DNA of 64,000 nucleotides from an archaeon GW2011_AR5 (GCA_000806115.1 JWKQ01000002.1:116497-180496); one strand, 5' to 3'; shown: positions 18,467 to 27,522, counted from the first letter of the stretch. The notes: a model not told the origin generated them from the sequence alone. A program made the numbers and translations.

Positions 18467-19729
18467 ATGTTTTATCCAACTGCTAAGAGTATGAGAAGTG
18501 ACTTGTCTGGATTTTACGATCTCAGCCTTGACGCGAGGCTGTCGCTAGTCAAGAAGCTTTGTTCGCTTACCGAAGAGGAAGCTGATACTCTTAGGAAAAC
18601 CGTGTGCTTGCCGCATTCTGACAGAATGATAGAGAACGCCGTCGGCACGATAGAACTGCCTCTCGGGATAGCCACGAATTTCACAGTCAACGGAAGAGAC
18701 GTGCTTGTTCCCATGGCGATAGAGGAGCCGTCCGTTGTTGCAGCTGCAAGTCATGCTGCAAAACTTGCCAGGCCGGAAGGATTCGAGGCTTCAAGCGACG
18801 AGCCTATTATGATAGGACAGATTCAACTGCTGGGTGCGGGACGCGGCGCGGCAAAAACGATACTGGAAAACAGGGATTCTATTATTGAGATAGCGCACGC
18901 GAAGGACTCGGTGTTGGTTAAGCTTGGCGGCGGACTCAAGAACATAGAGGTGCGCGAGATTGAGACGGAAAGGGGGACGATGACTATAGTTCACCTTCTC
19001 GTCAATGTGCAGGACGCCATGGGAGCCAACGCCGTGAACACGATGTGCGAAGAAGTCGCGCCTTTCATAGAGAACCTTGTCGGCGGAAGGTCGCTTCTGA
19101 AAATTATATCAAACCTCGCAGTTTATCGAAAGACCCGCGCCGGAACGGTGTGGAAAAAGGAGGCGCTGGGTGAGGACGTCATCGAGGGAATCCTTGACGC
19201 TTACGCATTCGCAAAAGCGGACCCGTTTCGCTGCGCCACTCACAACAAGGGAATAATGAACGGGATAGACGCGGTTTTGATAGCCACAGGCAATGATTTT
19301 CGCGCCGCTGAAGCGGGCGCGCACGCGTTTGCCGCGATTGACGGGTATAAGCCGCTCACGAAATACCGGAAGAACGAGAACGGAGACCTTGTGGGTGAGA
19401 TAGAACTCCCGCTTGTCGCCGGAATTGTAGGCGGCTCCACGAATTCCAACCCAATAGCAAAGATATCACTGAAGATACTCAACGTCAGGAAGGCCCACGA
19501 ACTTTCGGAGGTAGCTGCTTGTGTAGGGCTCGCGAACAATTTTGCGGCTCTGCGCGCAATGGTCAAAGAAGGGATACAAAAAGGACACATGAAATTGCAC
19601 GCCCACAACATAGCGCTGACAGCCGGCGCCACACACGATGAAGCCATTAAGATTACGGATGTGATGCTATCGGAGGGAAAAATAAGTGTAGCCCGCGCCT
19701 CTGAACTTCTGGAAGTCATGAGGCGCTAA
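18467..19729 (+). CDS. mvaA: Hydroxymethylglutaryl-CoA reductase, class II type
   Basis: 'NVQDAMGANAVNTMCEEVAPFIENLVGG' and 'ISNLAVYRKTRA', class II HMGR signature. Confidence 0.92.
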   Translation: MFYPTAKSMRSDLSGFYDLSLDARLSLVKKLCSLTEEEADTLRKTVCLPHSDRMIENAVGTIELPLGIATNFTVNGRDVLVPMAIEEPSVVAAASHAAKLARPEGFEASSDEPIMIGQIQLLGAGRGAAKTILENRDSIIEIAHAKDSVLVKLGGGLKNIEVREIETERGTMTIVHLLVNVQDAMGANAVNTMCEEVAPFIENLVGGRSLLKIISNLAVYRKTRAGTVWKKEALGEDVIEGILDAYAFAKADPFRCATHNKGIMNGIDAVLIATGNDFRAAEAGAHAFAAIDGYKPLTKYRKNENGDLVGEIELPLVAGIVGGSTNSNPIAKISLKILNVRKAHELSEVAACVGLANNFAALRAMVKEGIQKGHMKLHAHNIALTAGATHDEAIKITDVMLSEGKISVARASELLEVMRR

Positions 19730-20142
19730 CTGTTCTGTTCGAACAATTTCTCTATTCTTTCGCCGAAGAAACTGATTTTCTCCTCGGAAATCTTTCTCAG
19801 GAGAGGAAAAATAACTTTCACGTAATAATCAGAGAATATCTGGCTGAAGAAGCCGGTTTCGTCAATGCCGACAGCAAGCGACCCGGTGATATTCGCCCTG
19901 AGCGTCCCGTCCTCCGAAACGAGGTTGAACCTGAAGAGAATTTTGGAGAAGTCGTCTATAAGGTCAACGGTGTCGAACACCACGACAGAACGGTGGTGCG
20001 GGCCGTCTGTTTCGTACTGGTTCTTTCTTTCAATAACTTTTACGTCTTTCGAAAGCTCCTCCATCACCTGCAGCGAGAACAGGTAGGGGTCGCTGTTCGA
20101 CACGGAAAAAGACTGGTTCATGAGGCTTTCTTTTATCTTCAT
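19726..20142 (-). CDS. Hypothetical protein
   Basis: 138 aa ORF. Confidence 0.6.
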   Translation of the reverse strand: MKIKESLMNQSFSVSNSDPYLFSLQVMEELSKDVKVIERKNQYETDGPHHRSVVVFDTVDLIDDFSKILFRFNLVSEDGTLRANITGSLAVGIDETGFFSQIFSDYYVKVIFPLLRKISEEKISFFGERIEKLFEQNS

Positions 20143-20193
20143 TGATTAGACTTGGAGTTCCCTGAATAAAAAGATTTAGCCGCTATTAGTTTC

Positions 20194-21015
20194 ATGTGGA
20201 AGCTTCTCATGCTGCTGCTGGTAATACCGCTGTCGGCCGCGGAAATAGCGCAATATGACGTGGAGTTCAGGATAAACGAGGACGAGTCTGTTCATCACCT
20301 GAGCAGGTTCGTATTTGTCTCACCTGTAAGCGGCACTATAAATTATACCCTGCCGTCGGTGCGCGACATTATTGTCACTGACGGCGTTCAGCCGCTGAGG
20401 TTCACGACAGTCGCCACCGGCGAAGGCTACGTCTTGAACATCTTCCCTGACGTGCCGACAAGCCAGATAATTATAGAATACACGGCGTATGACGTAATTT
20501 TTCGCCTGGATTCGATAGAGCACTTCTTCACCGAGCTGAACTTTGACAACTCCGTAAATCTCTCGGCAAGCCTTACGCTGCCTGTAGGCTACACGCTTTA
20601 TGACGATTCTTTCAAGCCGAGCAATGCGGAAATACGCTCCGACGGCAGGCGCATCGTGCTTTATTGGGAGGAAGATAATGTCAGCAACGCGCTTTTCTCG
20701 GTAAAGTACGTCCCGCCAAAGCAGGAGTTTTCCCTCTGGCTTGCAGTTGTTGCGATACTGGCAGGCAGCACGCTTTTCATTTATTTTCACTTTCATGAGC
20801 GAAGAAAGGAGGACATGCTTTTCGGGTTCAGGCACGACGAGAAAATAGCAATCAACTACATACAGGAAAAGAAAATAGCGCTGCAACGCGACCTCGAGGA
20901 GCAGTTCAAGTTCTCTCGCGCGAAGGCGACGCGCATAGTTTCGAAGCTTGTGGAGAAAGGGCTTGTAAGAAAGCAAAGGTACGGGCGCACTAATAAATTG
21001 ACTTGGCTGAAGTAA
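20194..21015 (+). CDS. Membrane-anchored winged-helix regulator with extracytoplasmic sensor domain
   Basis: Signal peptide, beta-rich ectodomain, single TM 'LWLAVVAILAGSTLFIYF', C-terminal wHTH 'KATRIVSKLVEKGLVRKQRYGRTN'. Confidence 0.75.
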   Translation: MWKLLMLLLVIPLSAAEIAQYDVEFRINEDESVHHLSRFVFVSPVSGTINYTLPSVRDIIVTDGVQPLRFTTVATGEGYVLNIFPDVPTSQIIIEYTAYDVIFRLDSIEHFFTELNFDNSVNLSASLTLPVGYTLYDDSFKPSNAEIRSDGRRIVLYWEEDNVSNALFSVKYVPPKQEFSLWLAVVAILAGSTLFIYFHFHERRKEDMLFGFRHDEKIAINYIQEKKIALQRDLEEQFKFSRAKATRIVSKLVEKGLVRKQRYGRTNKLTWLK

Positions 21016-21033
21016 ATTATTCTGTTTCTCAAC

Positions 21034-21088
21034 CGTTTCACGAACGGTTCACTTCTGTTTCACTACACATCCTAATTCCCGAAACAGA
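21034..21088. repeat. Paired hairpins
   Basis: AACCGTT-tcacg-AACGGTT followed by TCTGTTTC...GAAACAGA. Confidence 0.5.
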
Positions 21089-21149
21089 CTAATTACTCTT
21101 AGAAAAGGCGTCACATGGTTGATGCTGTATTGTATCGGAGGTTGATAGC

Positions 21150-21347
21150 ATGTTCGGAACCGTCCAAAAATTATTGAGTAAGGAAGATGCGGCGGCGATA
21201 AAGAAGCGCCGCATCAAAGTCAGAAAAGAAATGTACGTGTGCAACGGCTGCGGACACCTGTATTATTACAGGATAATCAAATGCCCGCTGTGCGAGTCGC
21301 TGGACACGGCCATATTAAGCGGAACGATAGGAGGCGGCCGTTCATGA
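21150..21347 (+). CDS. Small zinc-ribbon protein
   Basis: 65 aa with CNGCG...CPLC. Confidence 0.65.
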   Translation: MFGTVQKLLSKEDAAAIKKRRIKVRKEMYVCNGCGHLYYYRIIKCPLCESLDTAILSGTIGGGRS

Positions 21348-21484
21348 ACTGCGCGGTCTGCGGAAGGTGGACTGAAGTAACGGAGTTTAACGGCGAAGTT
21401 GAAACAGCTCTCTGTTACAGGCACGCAATAAGACCCCGGGCCAGAAAGTTGGAGAAAGTCCTCGGAAGGGCGCCTAAATATTGA
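21344..21484 (+). CDS. Small CxxC/CxxH zinc protein
   Basis: MNCAVCGRWTEVTEFNGEVETALCYRHA; ATGA overlap with previous ORF. Confidence 0.6.
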   Translation: MNCAVCGRWTEVTEFNGEVETALCYRHAIRPRARKLEKVLGRAPKY

Positions 21485-21502
21485 AGATAGAGACGTGGTC
21501 AA

Positions 21503-21703
21503 ATGAACTGCATCATTTGCGGCAGGAAAGCAGAAGTAACAAGGATGCTTAGCGATGTGGAAGCTGCATTTTGTTACGCCCATTTCCCTGGAGAAGTAGT
21601 TCGCGGCAACGCGAACACTTACCAGGTTATTATTACAAAAAGAATTTCATCAGATAACTGGTGTGTTGAAGCAATCAAGAAGATTATGGTAATGGAGGTG
21701 TAA
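21503..21703 (+). CDS. Small CxxC/CxxH zinc protein, paralog of the preceding ORF
   Basis: MNCIICGRKAEVTRMLSDVEAAFCYAHF. Confidence 0.6.
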   Translation: MNCIICGRKAEVTRMLSDVEAAFCYAHFPGEVVRGNANTYQVIITKRISSDNWCVEAIKKIMVMEV

Positions 21704-21706
21704 GAT

Positions 21707-22975
21707 ATGAAGTGGATAGCAGCAATACTTGCGGCAATTGTATTGTCAATGCCGCTTGGGTTTGCGGACACAAGCATCGGAGCTCAAAACGACGCGCATT
21801 CCGAAGCCAAGGTATCTGCGATGGAGCTTCGCTTCAGGCAGGTTGGCCAGGCATTCGGGGACTTCGCTTTCGGCGTCAAATCTTTTTTGACTTTTGACGA
21901 GAGCGCGAAGATTGAACTCATAAAGGAGAGGAACGCAGAGATGCGTGAAAGGCAGGAAGCGTGGCTAAACATGAAAGAGGAAGCATTTGATGGCGAACTG
22001 ACCTTGGAAGAGAGGCAGGAAATAGAAGCCATGGTTCAGGCGGAGCACGAGGCTATTATAAAAGAGCATCTCCGCTTGACTAGCGAACTGCGGGATGTAC
22101 AGCTAAAAGCAAAAGCTCGCGGGTTGGCTTCAGTTGAAAGCGACGCCGAATCAGCCATAGAATCCGGCAGCGGTCTGTCTTTGGGGCTTGTCAGTCTCGA
22201 CGTGAATGGCGATGTAAATGGGAAAACCAGAACACGCGCCCTCTTCGTAGAGAAGACGACAAATGCAAATGTACATGTCAGCGGCAACGTAGCTCTTGAC
22301 AACGAAACAAGGGCGGCAATCAACCAGCTAGTTGCAAACCTTTCAGCAGACCAGAATGTGAAAATAGAGGTCGAAGCTGAAAAAGAAGCCGGAGCTAACG
22401 CGACGGTTGAGAGCGAGGTGAATGGGCTGACAGAAAACCAGCAGGCTCTTGTAGCAGCTCTCGAGGCGAAGGCGAAAGCCCTTGTAGAAGCCTCAACAAG
22501 AGCGGACGCAAGGCTTGATATAGAAATCAGGCATAAAGCTGCCGCAGAAAACGGGATAGACACCGCAACAGAAGCCCAGGCTGTCGTTGAGAAAAGACTG
22601 CACGTCGACGCGTCCAACGTCACGGTGGAAACACAGGACGGAGTTCAGGTTTTTGTCGTGACTGGAACGCAGACGCAGACTAGCGGCAATTTCCAGATGA
22701 CAAAAAGCTTCGAGGTCGTTGTTGAGTCAGGCACAGGGTTGATCTTGTCGGCTGACATGACGGCGCACTTCGAACAGGTTGCAGAGGCAGACGCTTCGAC
22801 AAGCACAGGCGCAAGCAGCTCAGCTGTCACATCAGCTAGCACATCCGGGTCGACCAGCGCATCAGACAGCTCAGCAAGTGCAGGCGCCTCGGCAAATGCC
22901 GGCATGTCAGCGGGTTCGGGCAGCGCATCGGTTAACTCCGGAGTCGCTGCGGTTGGAGGGGTATCGATAGGCTAG
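21707..22975 (+). CDS. Secreted low-complexity protein with DUF5667-like N-terminal helical region
   Basis: Signal peptide; Glu/Ala-rich helices; Ser/Ala/Thr-rich C-terminus. Confidence 0.65.
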   Translation: MKWIAAILAAIVLSMPLGFADTSIGAQNDAHSEAKVSAMELRFRQVGQAFGDFAFGVKSFLTFDESAKIELIKERNAEMRERQEAWLNMKEEAFDGELTLEERQEIEAMVQAEHEAIIKEHLRLTSELRDVQLKAKARGLASVESDAESAIESGSGLSLGLVSLDVNGDVNGKTRTRALFVEKTTNANVHVSGNVALDNETRAAINQLVANLSADQNVKIEVEAEKEAGANATVESEVNGLTENQQALVAALEAKAKALVEASTRADARLDIEIRHKAAAENGIDTATEAQAVVEKRLHVDASNVTVETQDGVQVFVVTGTQTQTSGNFQMTKSFEVVVESGTGLILSADMTAHFEQVAEADASTSTGASSSAVTSASTSGSTSASDSSASAGASANAGMSAGSGSASVNSGVAAVGGVSIG

Positions 22976-23015
22976 ATTTTTTCCTTTTTTATTTTTAATT
23001 TTCATACTAAAACAG

Positions 23016-23786
23016 GTGGATAACATGAAAAGAATAATTATGTTTGTTGTAGCATTGGTAGCCTTTGCATCTCCGTACGCTTTTGCAGACACTCTTGGGT
23101 CGCAGTCGTTTGGACAAGGCGTTAATTTTCATGACGGCGTCATCACGCAAGCCGAATTGGAACTTGCAGGTTCGTTGCCTGAGCCGGGAATACTGCCTGA
23201 TCACCCGTTATACTTTCTTAAAAGGGCAGGCGAAAGAGTAAGGCTGTTTCTTTCTTTTAGCGACGAAGGCAAGGCATCTCTGCACCTGAATTTTGCCAAG
23301 CTGCGCCTGGCAGAAACAAGGAAGCTGGCTGCCAAAAATAAAACAGTTGACAATGTAGTTGGAGAATTTAACATGGAACTTAACCTCACGCGAAACCTGT
23401 CAAAGGAGCCGAGGCTTATGAAAGAAGTTGGAGACATGGCGGAAAGAAGCGCAATAGTGCTTGCGCAGGTTCTCGAAAATGTGCCGGAGTCGGCAAAGCC
23501 GGCAATCGAGCGCGCACTCAATAATTCTATTGAAAAGGGGATAAAAATCCGTGCAGAGATTGAAAACAAAACAGTGACGGATATACAGCCGGAAATCAGG
23601 AAAGAAGCCGAACACCGGAAGGATGCGCTGCGCAAGCGTGAACGCAGCGAAGCCGGTGATAAGGCTGAGAAGGTAGCACCGGAAGGCTCGGATACAATCA
23701 TAGAGACATCGGTTTCGCCGCCCGCGGCGCAAACTGTGACTCAGAATGCGGGAGCTGTATCTTCCGTTGCGTCGTCTGTAATCTAA
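23016..23786 (+). CDS. DUF5667-like secreted protein
   Basis: Signal peptide; 'GILPDHPLYFLKRAGERVRLFLSFSDEGKASLHLNFAKLRLAE'. Confidence 0.75.
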   Translation: MDNMKRIIMFVVALVAFASPYAFADTLGSQSFGQGVNFHDGVITQAELELAGSLPEPGILPDHPLYFLKRAGERVRLFLSFSDEGKASLHLNFAKLRLAETRKLAAKNKTVDNVVGEFNMELNLTRNLSKEPRLMKEVGDMAERSAIVLAQVLENVPESAKPAIERALNNSIEKGIKIRAEIENKTVTDIQPEIRKEAEHRKDALRKRERSEAGDKAEKVAPEGSDTIIETSVSPPAAQTVTQNAGAVSSVASSVI

Positions 23787-23831
23787 AGCGCCCAACAAGG
23801 AAGTTATAACTATTTCTGTAATACTATATTC

Positions 23832-24977
23832 ATGGGTTTTCTGGATATTTTCAGGGCCAAAGAAAAGCGCTATTCGTTGAGCGAAGCGATGAGAATAATA
23901 GAAAAAGAGCTGGAAAGGCTTGATACGGAAAACCTTGAGCAGGCTAACAGGGATGCGATGAGGGTGGAGTCTGAGATACGGCAGCTCCTGATTTTGATAG
24001 ACGAATTCTCCAGGAAACCGACTCCTGAACTCGGCAAGTCTTCTGAAAACGTCAAGGAAAGATTCTGCCTGCTGTCCAGAAAACAGCTTATTTCATTAGG
24101 GACACCGGACAAATCAAGACCGCACGATTTTCTCAGGGCTGTAAGCATGACTTTGGACGCTTTGGGGGGGCTTACGCAGCGGCAGGTTCTGCACATCAAC
24201 TTCTTTTTCAAGGAAGATTTCAAGCCTGTGGGGAAAAAAATCAACGAGATAAGTTCAATCATTTCCGGCGGAGCAGGAGTCACAGATCACCACAAAGCCG
24301 TTGAGATGAACATGAAGCTTGCATCAATGCAGAACAAGAAGAAACTCACCGAAAATTCGATAGCTGCATGCGAAGCTGAATTAAGGAATAGCGAGGGCAG
24401 GAGTGTGCCGGGACTGCCGCGCCACCCGGATACGAACAGCCTTAACGCAGTGGAATCTAAGGTCAGTTCAAAAAAGCAGGAAATAGACTCTTTTTTGTCA
24501 GTTCAGAAAACGCTGAAAAAATACCTGTACGTTTCTGAAGTCAGGGAACCGGTAGTCGAATTGTATATAGAATCCCCGAGCAGCGCATTGATTGCCGACG
24601 AGAATCTTTCAGTGCTTGAACATTTGTCGCGAGCAGCCGAGCTCGCAAGGGGGGGAAAAATTGAAAACGACAGGAAGCTGGAGATAATTGTTAACGCGGC
24701 GCCTTACCTCAGAAAATCAAGGGAAGAACTGGCGGGCTTGCTAAAGAATCTCGAACTGGAGAAAAAGAAGTACTTTGACGAGCTGGAACTTTTCGAGAAT
24801 TCAATAAAGGAAAGGGCGGGCATGTTATCTGACAGGGAAAATAAGATGAAGACACTGGAGAAAACAGTCAAATCAGAAAAGGAAGAGCTTGATGCAGTGA
24901 GCAGGGGCATAGACCGTACAAGCGCCGAGCTCCTTCTCCTTGTTTCAAGGATATTGGACGCAAATGTTATCCTCTAA
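23832..24977 (+). CDS. Coiled-coil hypothetical protein
   Basis: 381 aa, Glu/Lys/Leu-rich helical protein. Confidence 0.65.
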   Translation: MGFLDIFRAKEKRYSLSEAMRIIEKELERLDTENLEQANRDAMRVESEIRQLLILIDEFSRKPTPELGKSSENVKERFCLLSRKQLISLGTPDKSRPHDFLRAVSMTLDALGGLTQRQVLHINFFFKEDFKPVGKKINEISSIISGGAGVTDHHKAVEMNMKLASMQNKKKLTENSIAACEAELRNSEGRSVPGLPRHPDTNSLNAVESKVSSKKQEIDSFLSVQKTLKKYLYVSEVREPVVELYIESPSSALIADENLSVLEHLSRAAELARGGKIENDRKLEIIVNAAPYLRKSREELAGLLKNLELEKKKYFDELELFENSIKERAGMLSDRENKMKTLEKTVKSEKEELDAVSRGIDRTSAELLLLVSRILDANVIL

Positions 24978-25003
24978 CTTCCCTTTCATTGGGAATTATC
25001 CGA

Positions 25004-25110
25004 GAATGCATTGAAAACACACGACTTTAGTCGCGTGATGAAACTCAATGCATTCTGGATGCCATGCTCCCATGAAACCCGCACCTAAAGGTGCGGGTTA
25101 TTAGGAGCAT
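25004..25110. mobile_element. Two nested palindromes resembling IS200/IS605 ends (PATE-like non-autonomous remnant)
   Basis: GAATGCATTGA...TCAATGCATTC enclosing CACACGACTTTAGTCGCGTG; ATGCTCC...GGAGCAT enclosing AACCCGCACCTaaaGGTGCGGGTT. Confidence 0.5.
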
Positions 25111-25158
25111 TTCATGTATGGTTCTTTCTTTATATTTTTCTTCCGACTAATTCTACCC

Positions 25159-25533
25159 ATGGTAAGAAGTTATGTAAAGGGGGCGTCGGCCGAGCGGGAG
25201 CTTGTTCATATCTTGGCAAGACTAGGTTACATGGCAATCCGGGCGCCAAGATCAGGAAGGATAGGCCTGGATTCGCCGGATATCGTAGCGGCAAAGGACG
25301 GGCGTCTTTTAGTCATCGAGTGCAAATCACGGATGAGCGCATTTACTATACCAATGGAGCAGTTGGCACAATTGGAATCCTGGACCGTGAAGGCAAAAGC
25401 CATTGCATACGTAGGGTGCAAAATCCACAGGAAGGGGTGGAAATTTCTTAAGTACGAGGATGTACTAGCCAACAGCGGGCGGATAGGGAAAAAATTCATA
25501 GCTGAAAAAGGTATTCCGATCGAAGCGATCTGA
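25159..25533 (+). CDS. hjc: Holliday junction resolvase Hjc
   Basis: 'KGASAERELVHILARLGYMAIRAPRSG...SPDIVAAKDGRLLVIECKSR'; start placed at MVRSYVKG. Confidence 0.9.
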   Translation: MVRSYVKGASAERELVHILARLGYMAIRAPRSGRIGLDSPDIVAAKDGRLLVIECKSRMSAFTIPMEQLAQLESWTVKAKAIAYVGCKIHRKGWKFLKYEDVLANSGRIGKKFIAEKGIPIEAI

Positions 25534-25566
25534 CTTAAGGTTTTTTGTCCCTTTATAATCGGTTTT

Positions 25567-25878
25567 ATGTTGCGATACCGGAAACTCAGAGACTTGCCCG
25601 TAGGCGAATGGAAAGGGCTCGGTTCTGGCCAGCGTCGGTGGCTGAGGAGCTATGTGGCAGGAACGTTCCGCGGATTCTATGCGGAAGTTGATGGGGAAAC
25701 GGTTTATCTCGGGCGGCTTGTCGAAGGACGCGGGGACGATATTTACATGGTGATTAACAAAAGCCGTCACAGCGTAGCCAGAGGCTCGGCGCCAAAGGAC
25801 GCCTACAATTTTGTAGCTTCAAAGATACGCAAGGCAACGGAGAGAAGGGTGCGGCGTATAAAAGCAAGAAGCCTATAA
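25567..25878 (+). CDS. Hypothetical basic protein
   Basis: 103 aa ORF. Confidence 0.55.
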   Translation: MLRYRKLRDLPVGEWKGLGSGQRRWLRSYVAGTFRGFYAEVDGETVYLGRLVEGRGDDIYMVINKSRHSVARGSAPKDAYNFVASKIRKATERRVRRIKARSL

Positions 25879-26053
25879 AAGCATTTCTTTCTGTATCTTA
25901 TTTAGAGGAAGAACATTATGGCTTCATACTTATCTTTGTTGTCCGGTATAGAGGTACGTAGCTAGCTCAGTTCTTTCTCTGTAAAAAATACAATGACGCA
26001 GAAAGATGGCGCTTTAGCGTCTGTCGGTCCTGCGTATTAGGAGGCTGGTAATT

Positions 26054-27226
26054 ATGGCCAAACTGGCCCAGAATTTTGCGAAATACATGATTTATGCGAG
26101 AATGCAGTCCAAAGGAGTGGTCGAACGTCCTGACGTGATAGGAGCTATCTTCGGTCAGACCGAGGGACTTCTTGGCAACGAGCTCGATCTGCGGGATCTG
26201 CAGCAGACCGGGCGCGTCGGCAGGATAGAGGTGAACGTAAAGACCAATAAGGGGAAGTCATTTGCAGAGATTATAATTCCTTCTTCACTGGACGCAAGCG
26301 AGACGTCACTCATCGCGGCCTCCCTGGAAACCATAGACAAGGTGGGTCCGTGCGATGCGGAAGTTGAGGTAACAAAGGTTGACGACGTGCGCAACCAGAA
26401 GCGCCGCTATGTAATGGACCGCGCGAAAGAGATACTCCACGCCATGATGGACAGCACAGGAATGCCGGATTCTCAAAGAATGGCCGACATGATTAAGGAA
26501 GCGGTGCGCACGTGGGAAGTTGGCAACTACAACGGCCTGGCTTGCGGCCCGGAAATAGAAGCCAACGAGGAGATAATCGTAGTGGAAGGGCGGGCGGACG
26601 TAATCAATTTGCTGAAGAACGGCATAAGGAATGTAATAGCAATCGAGGGCAGCAAGATTCCGCAGCCCGTGATAGACTTGACGAGAAAAAAGACGACAAC
26701 CGCGTTCCTTGACGGCGACCGCGGCGGGGACCTTGACCTGAAGAAACTGATGGATATCGCAGACATAGACTTTGTCGCCCGCGCCGATGCAGGGAAGGAA
26801 GTGGAGGAGCTTACAAAGAAGGAAATATACAAGGCTCTGCGCGAAAAGATACCCGCAAACCAGGTTGGCGAAAAGAGGCAGCAGCCTGCTCCTGTAGCGC
26901 AGGAAGAGGCGGCTCCCGAAGAGCTTGATGAAAACTCGTCCAAATTCCTTACCAGACTGCTTGAAGATCTTGTCGGGACACGTGCGGCATACCTTGTTGA
27001 CCAGGACCAGCAGATAATGACTAAGATGCCGCTGTCCGAGCTTTCTGAAATGATAAACGACTTTGCAGGGGTCTATGCAATTGCAATAGACGGCAAAATA
27101 AGTCAGCCTCTTGTGGATCTGGCAAAGAAGCGGGGCGTCGGCATCGTGGCAGGCATGGGTTTCAAGGAGCGGGTGGATGCAGGGCATGTGAAGGTGTTTG
27201 TGATGGAACAGCAAGAATCTGCCTGA
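26054..27226 (+). CDS. dnaG: Archaeal DnaG-like primase (exosome-associated)
   Basis: TOPRIM 'EEIIVVEGRADVINLLKNGIRNVIAIEGSK' and 'TTAFLDGDRGGD'. Confidence 0.94.
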   Translation: MAKLAQNFAKYMIYARMQSKGVVERPDVIGAIFGQTEGLLGNELDLRDLQQTGRVGRIEVNVKTNKGKSFAEIIIPSSLDASETSLIAASLETIDKVGPCDAEVEVTKVDDVRNQKRRYVMDRAKEILHAMMDSTGMPDSQRMADMIKEAVRTWEVGNYNGLACGPEIEANEEIIVVEGRADVINLLKNGIRNVIAIEGSKIPQPVIDLTRKKTTTAFLDGDRGGDLDLKKLMDIADIDFVARADAGKEVEELTKKEIYKALREKIPANQVGEKRQQPAPVAQEEAAPEELDENSSKFLTRLLEDLVGTRAAYLVDQDQQIMTKMPLSELSEMINDFAGVYAIAIDGKISQPLVDLAKKRGVGIVAGMGFKERVDAGHVKVFVMEQQESA

Positions 27227-27522
27227 AAGACGGAATATTGCAAATTTCGCCCCAATAAGTTATTTAAGGAGCCGCGACAATAGTTAAAACAAGTGAAGAT
27301 CATGCAGCCAAAAATACACAGCCTATTTCGCAATTTCAATAGCATGGCCTCTATGTACCTGAAGTGCGCAACAATCTAATATCGGGATGACACTGCTTCT
27401 GCGCCGCAGCCGACCTTTCAGCTGGTTGTCAATAAACTAATACTTGATTTCTTTCGCTATGCTGACTGACGCTTTGCGTCTTTCGGATATTGACATCATA
27501 AGCCGAACTGGAGATGATTTGC

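Noticed and set aside
21707-22975. Phage tail-fibre or adhesin call for the Ser/Ala-rich secreted protein
   Set aside because: Low-complexity tail alone does not support that function; no phage genes nearby
25004-25110. Complete IS200/IS605 insertion sequence
   Set aside because: Only palindromic ends are present; no TnpA or TnpB ORF in the vicinity
26306-27214. 302-aa minus-strand ORF opposite dnaG
   Set aside because: Long shadow ORF caused by codon bias; dnaG on the plus strand is unambiguous
27303-27380. 25-codon ORF (MQPKIHSLFRNFNSMASMYLKCATI) after dnaG
   Set aside because: Too short, no clear ribosome-binding site or conservation evidence
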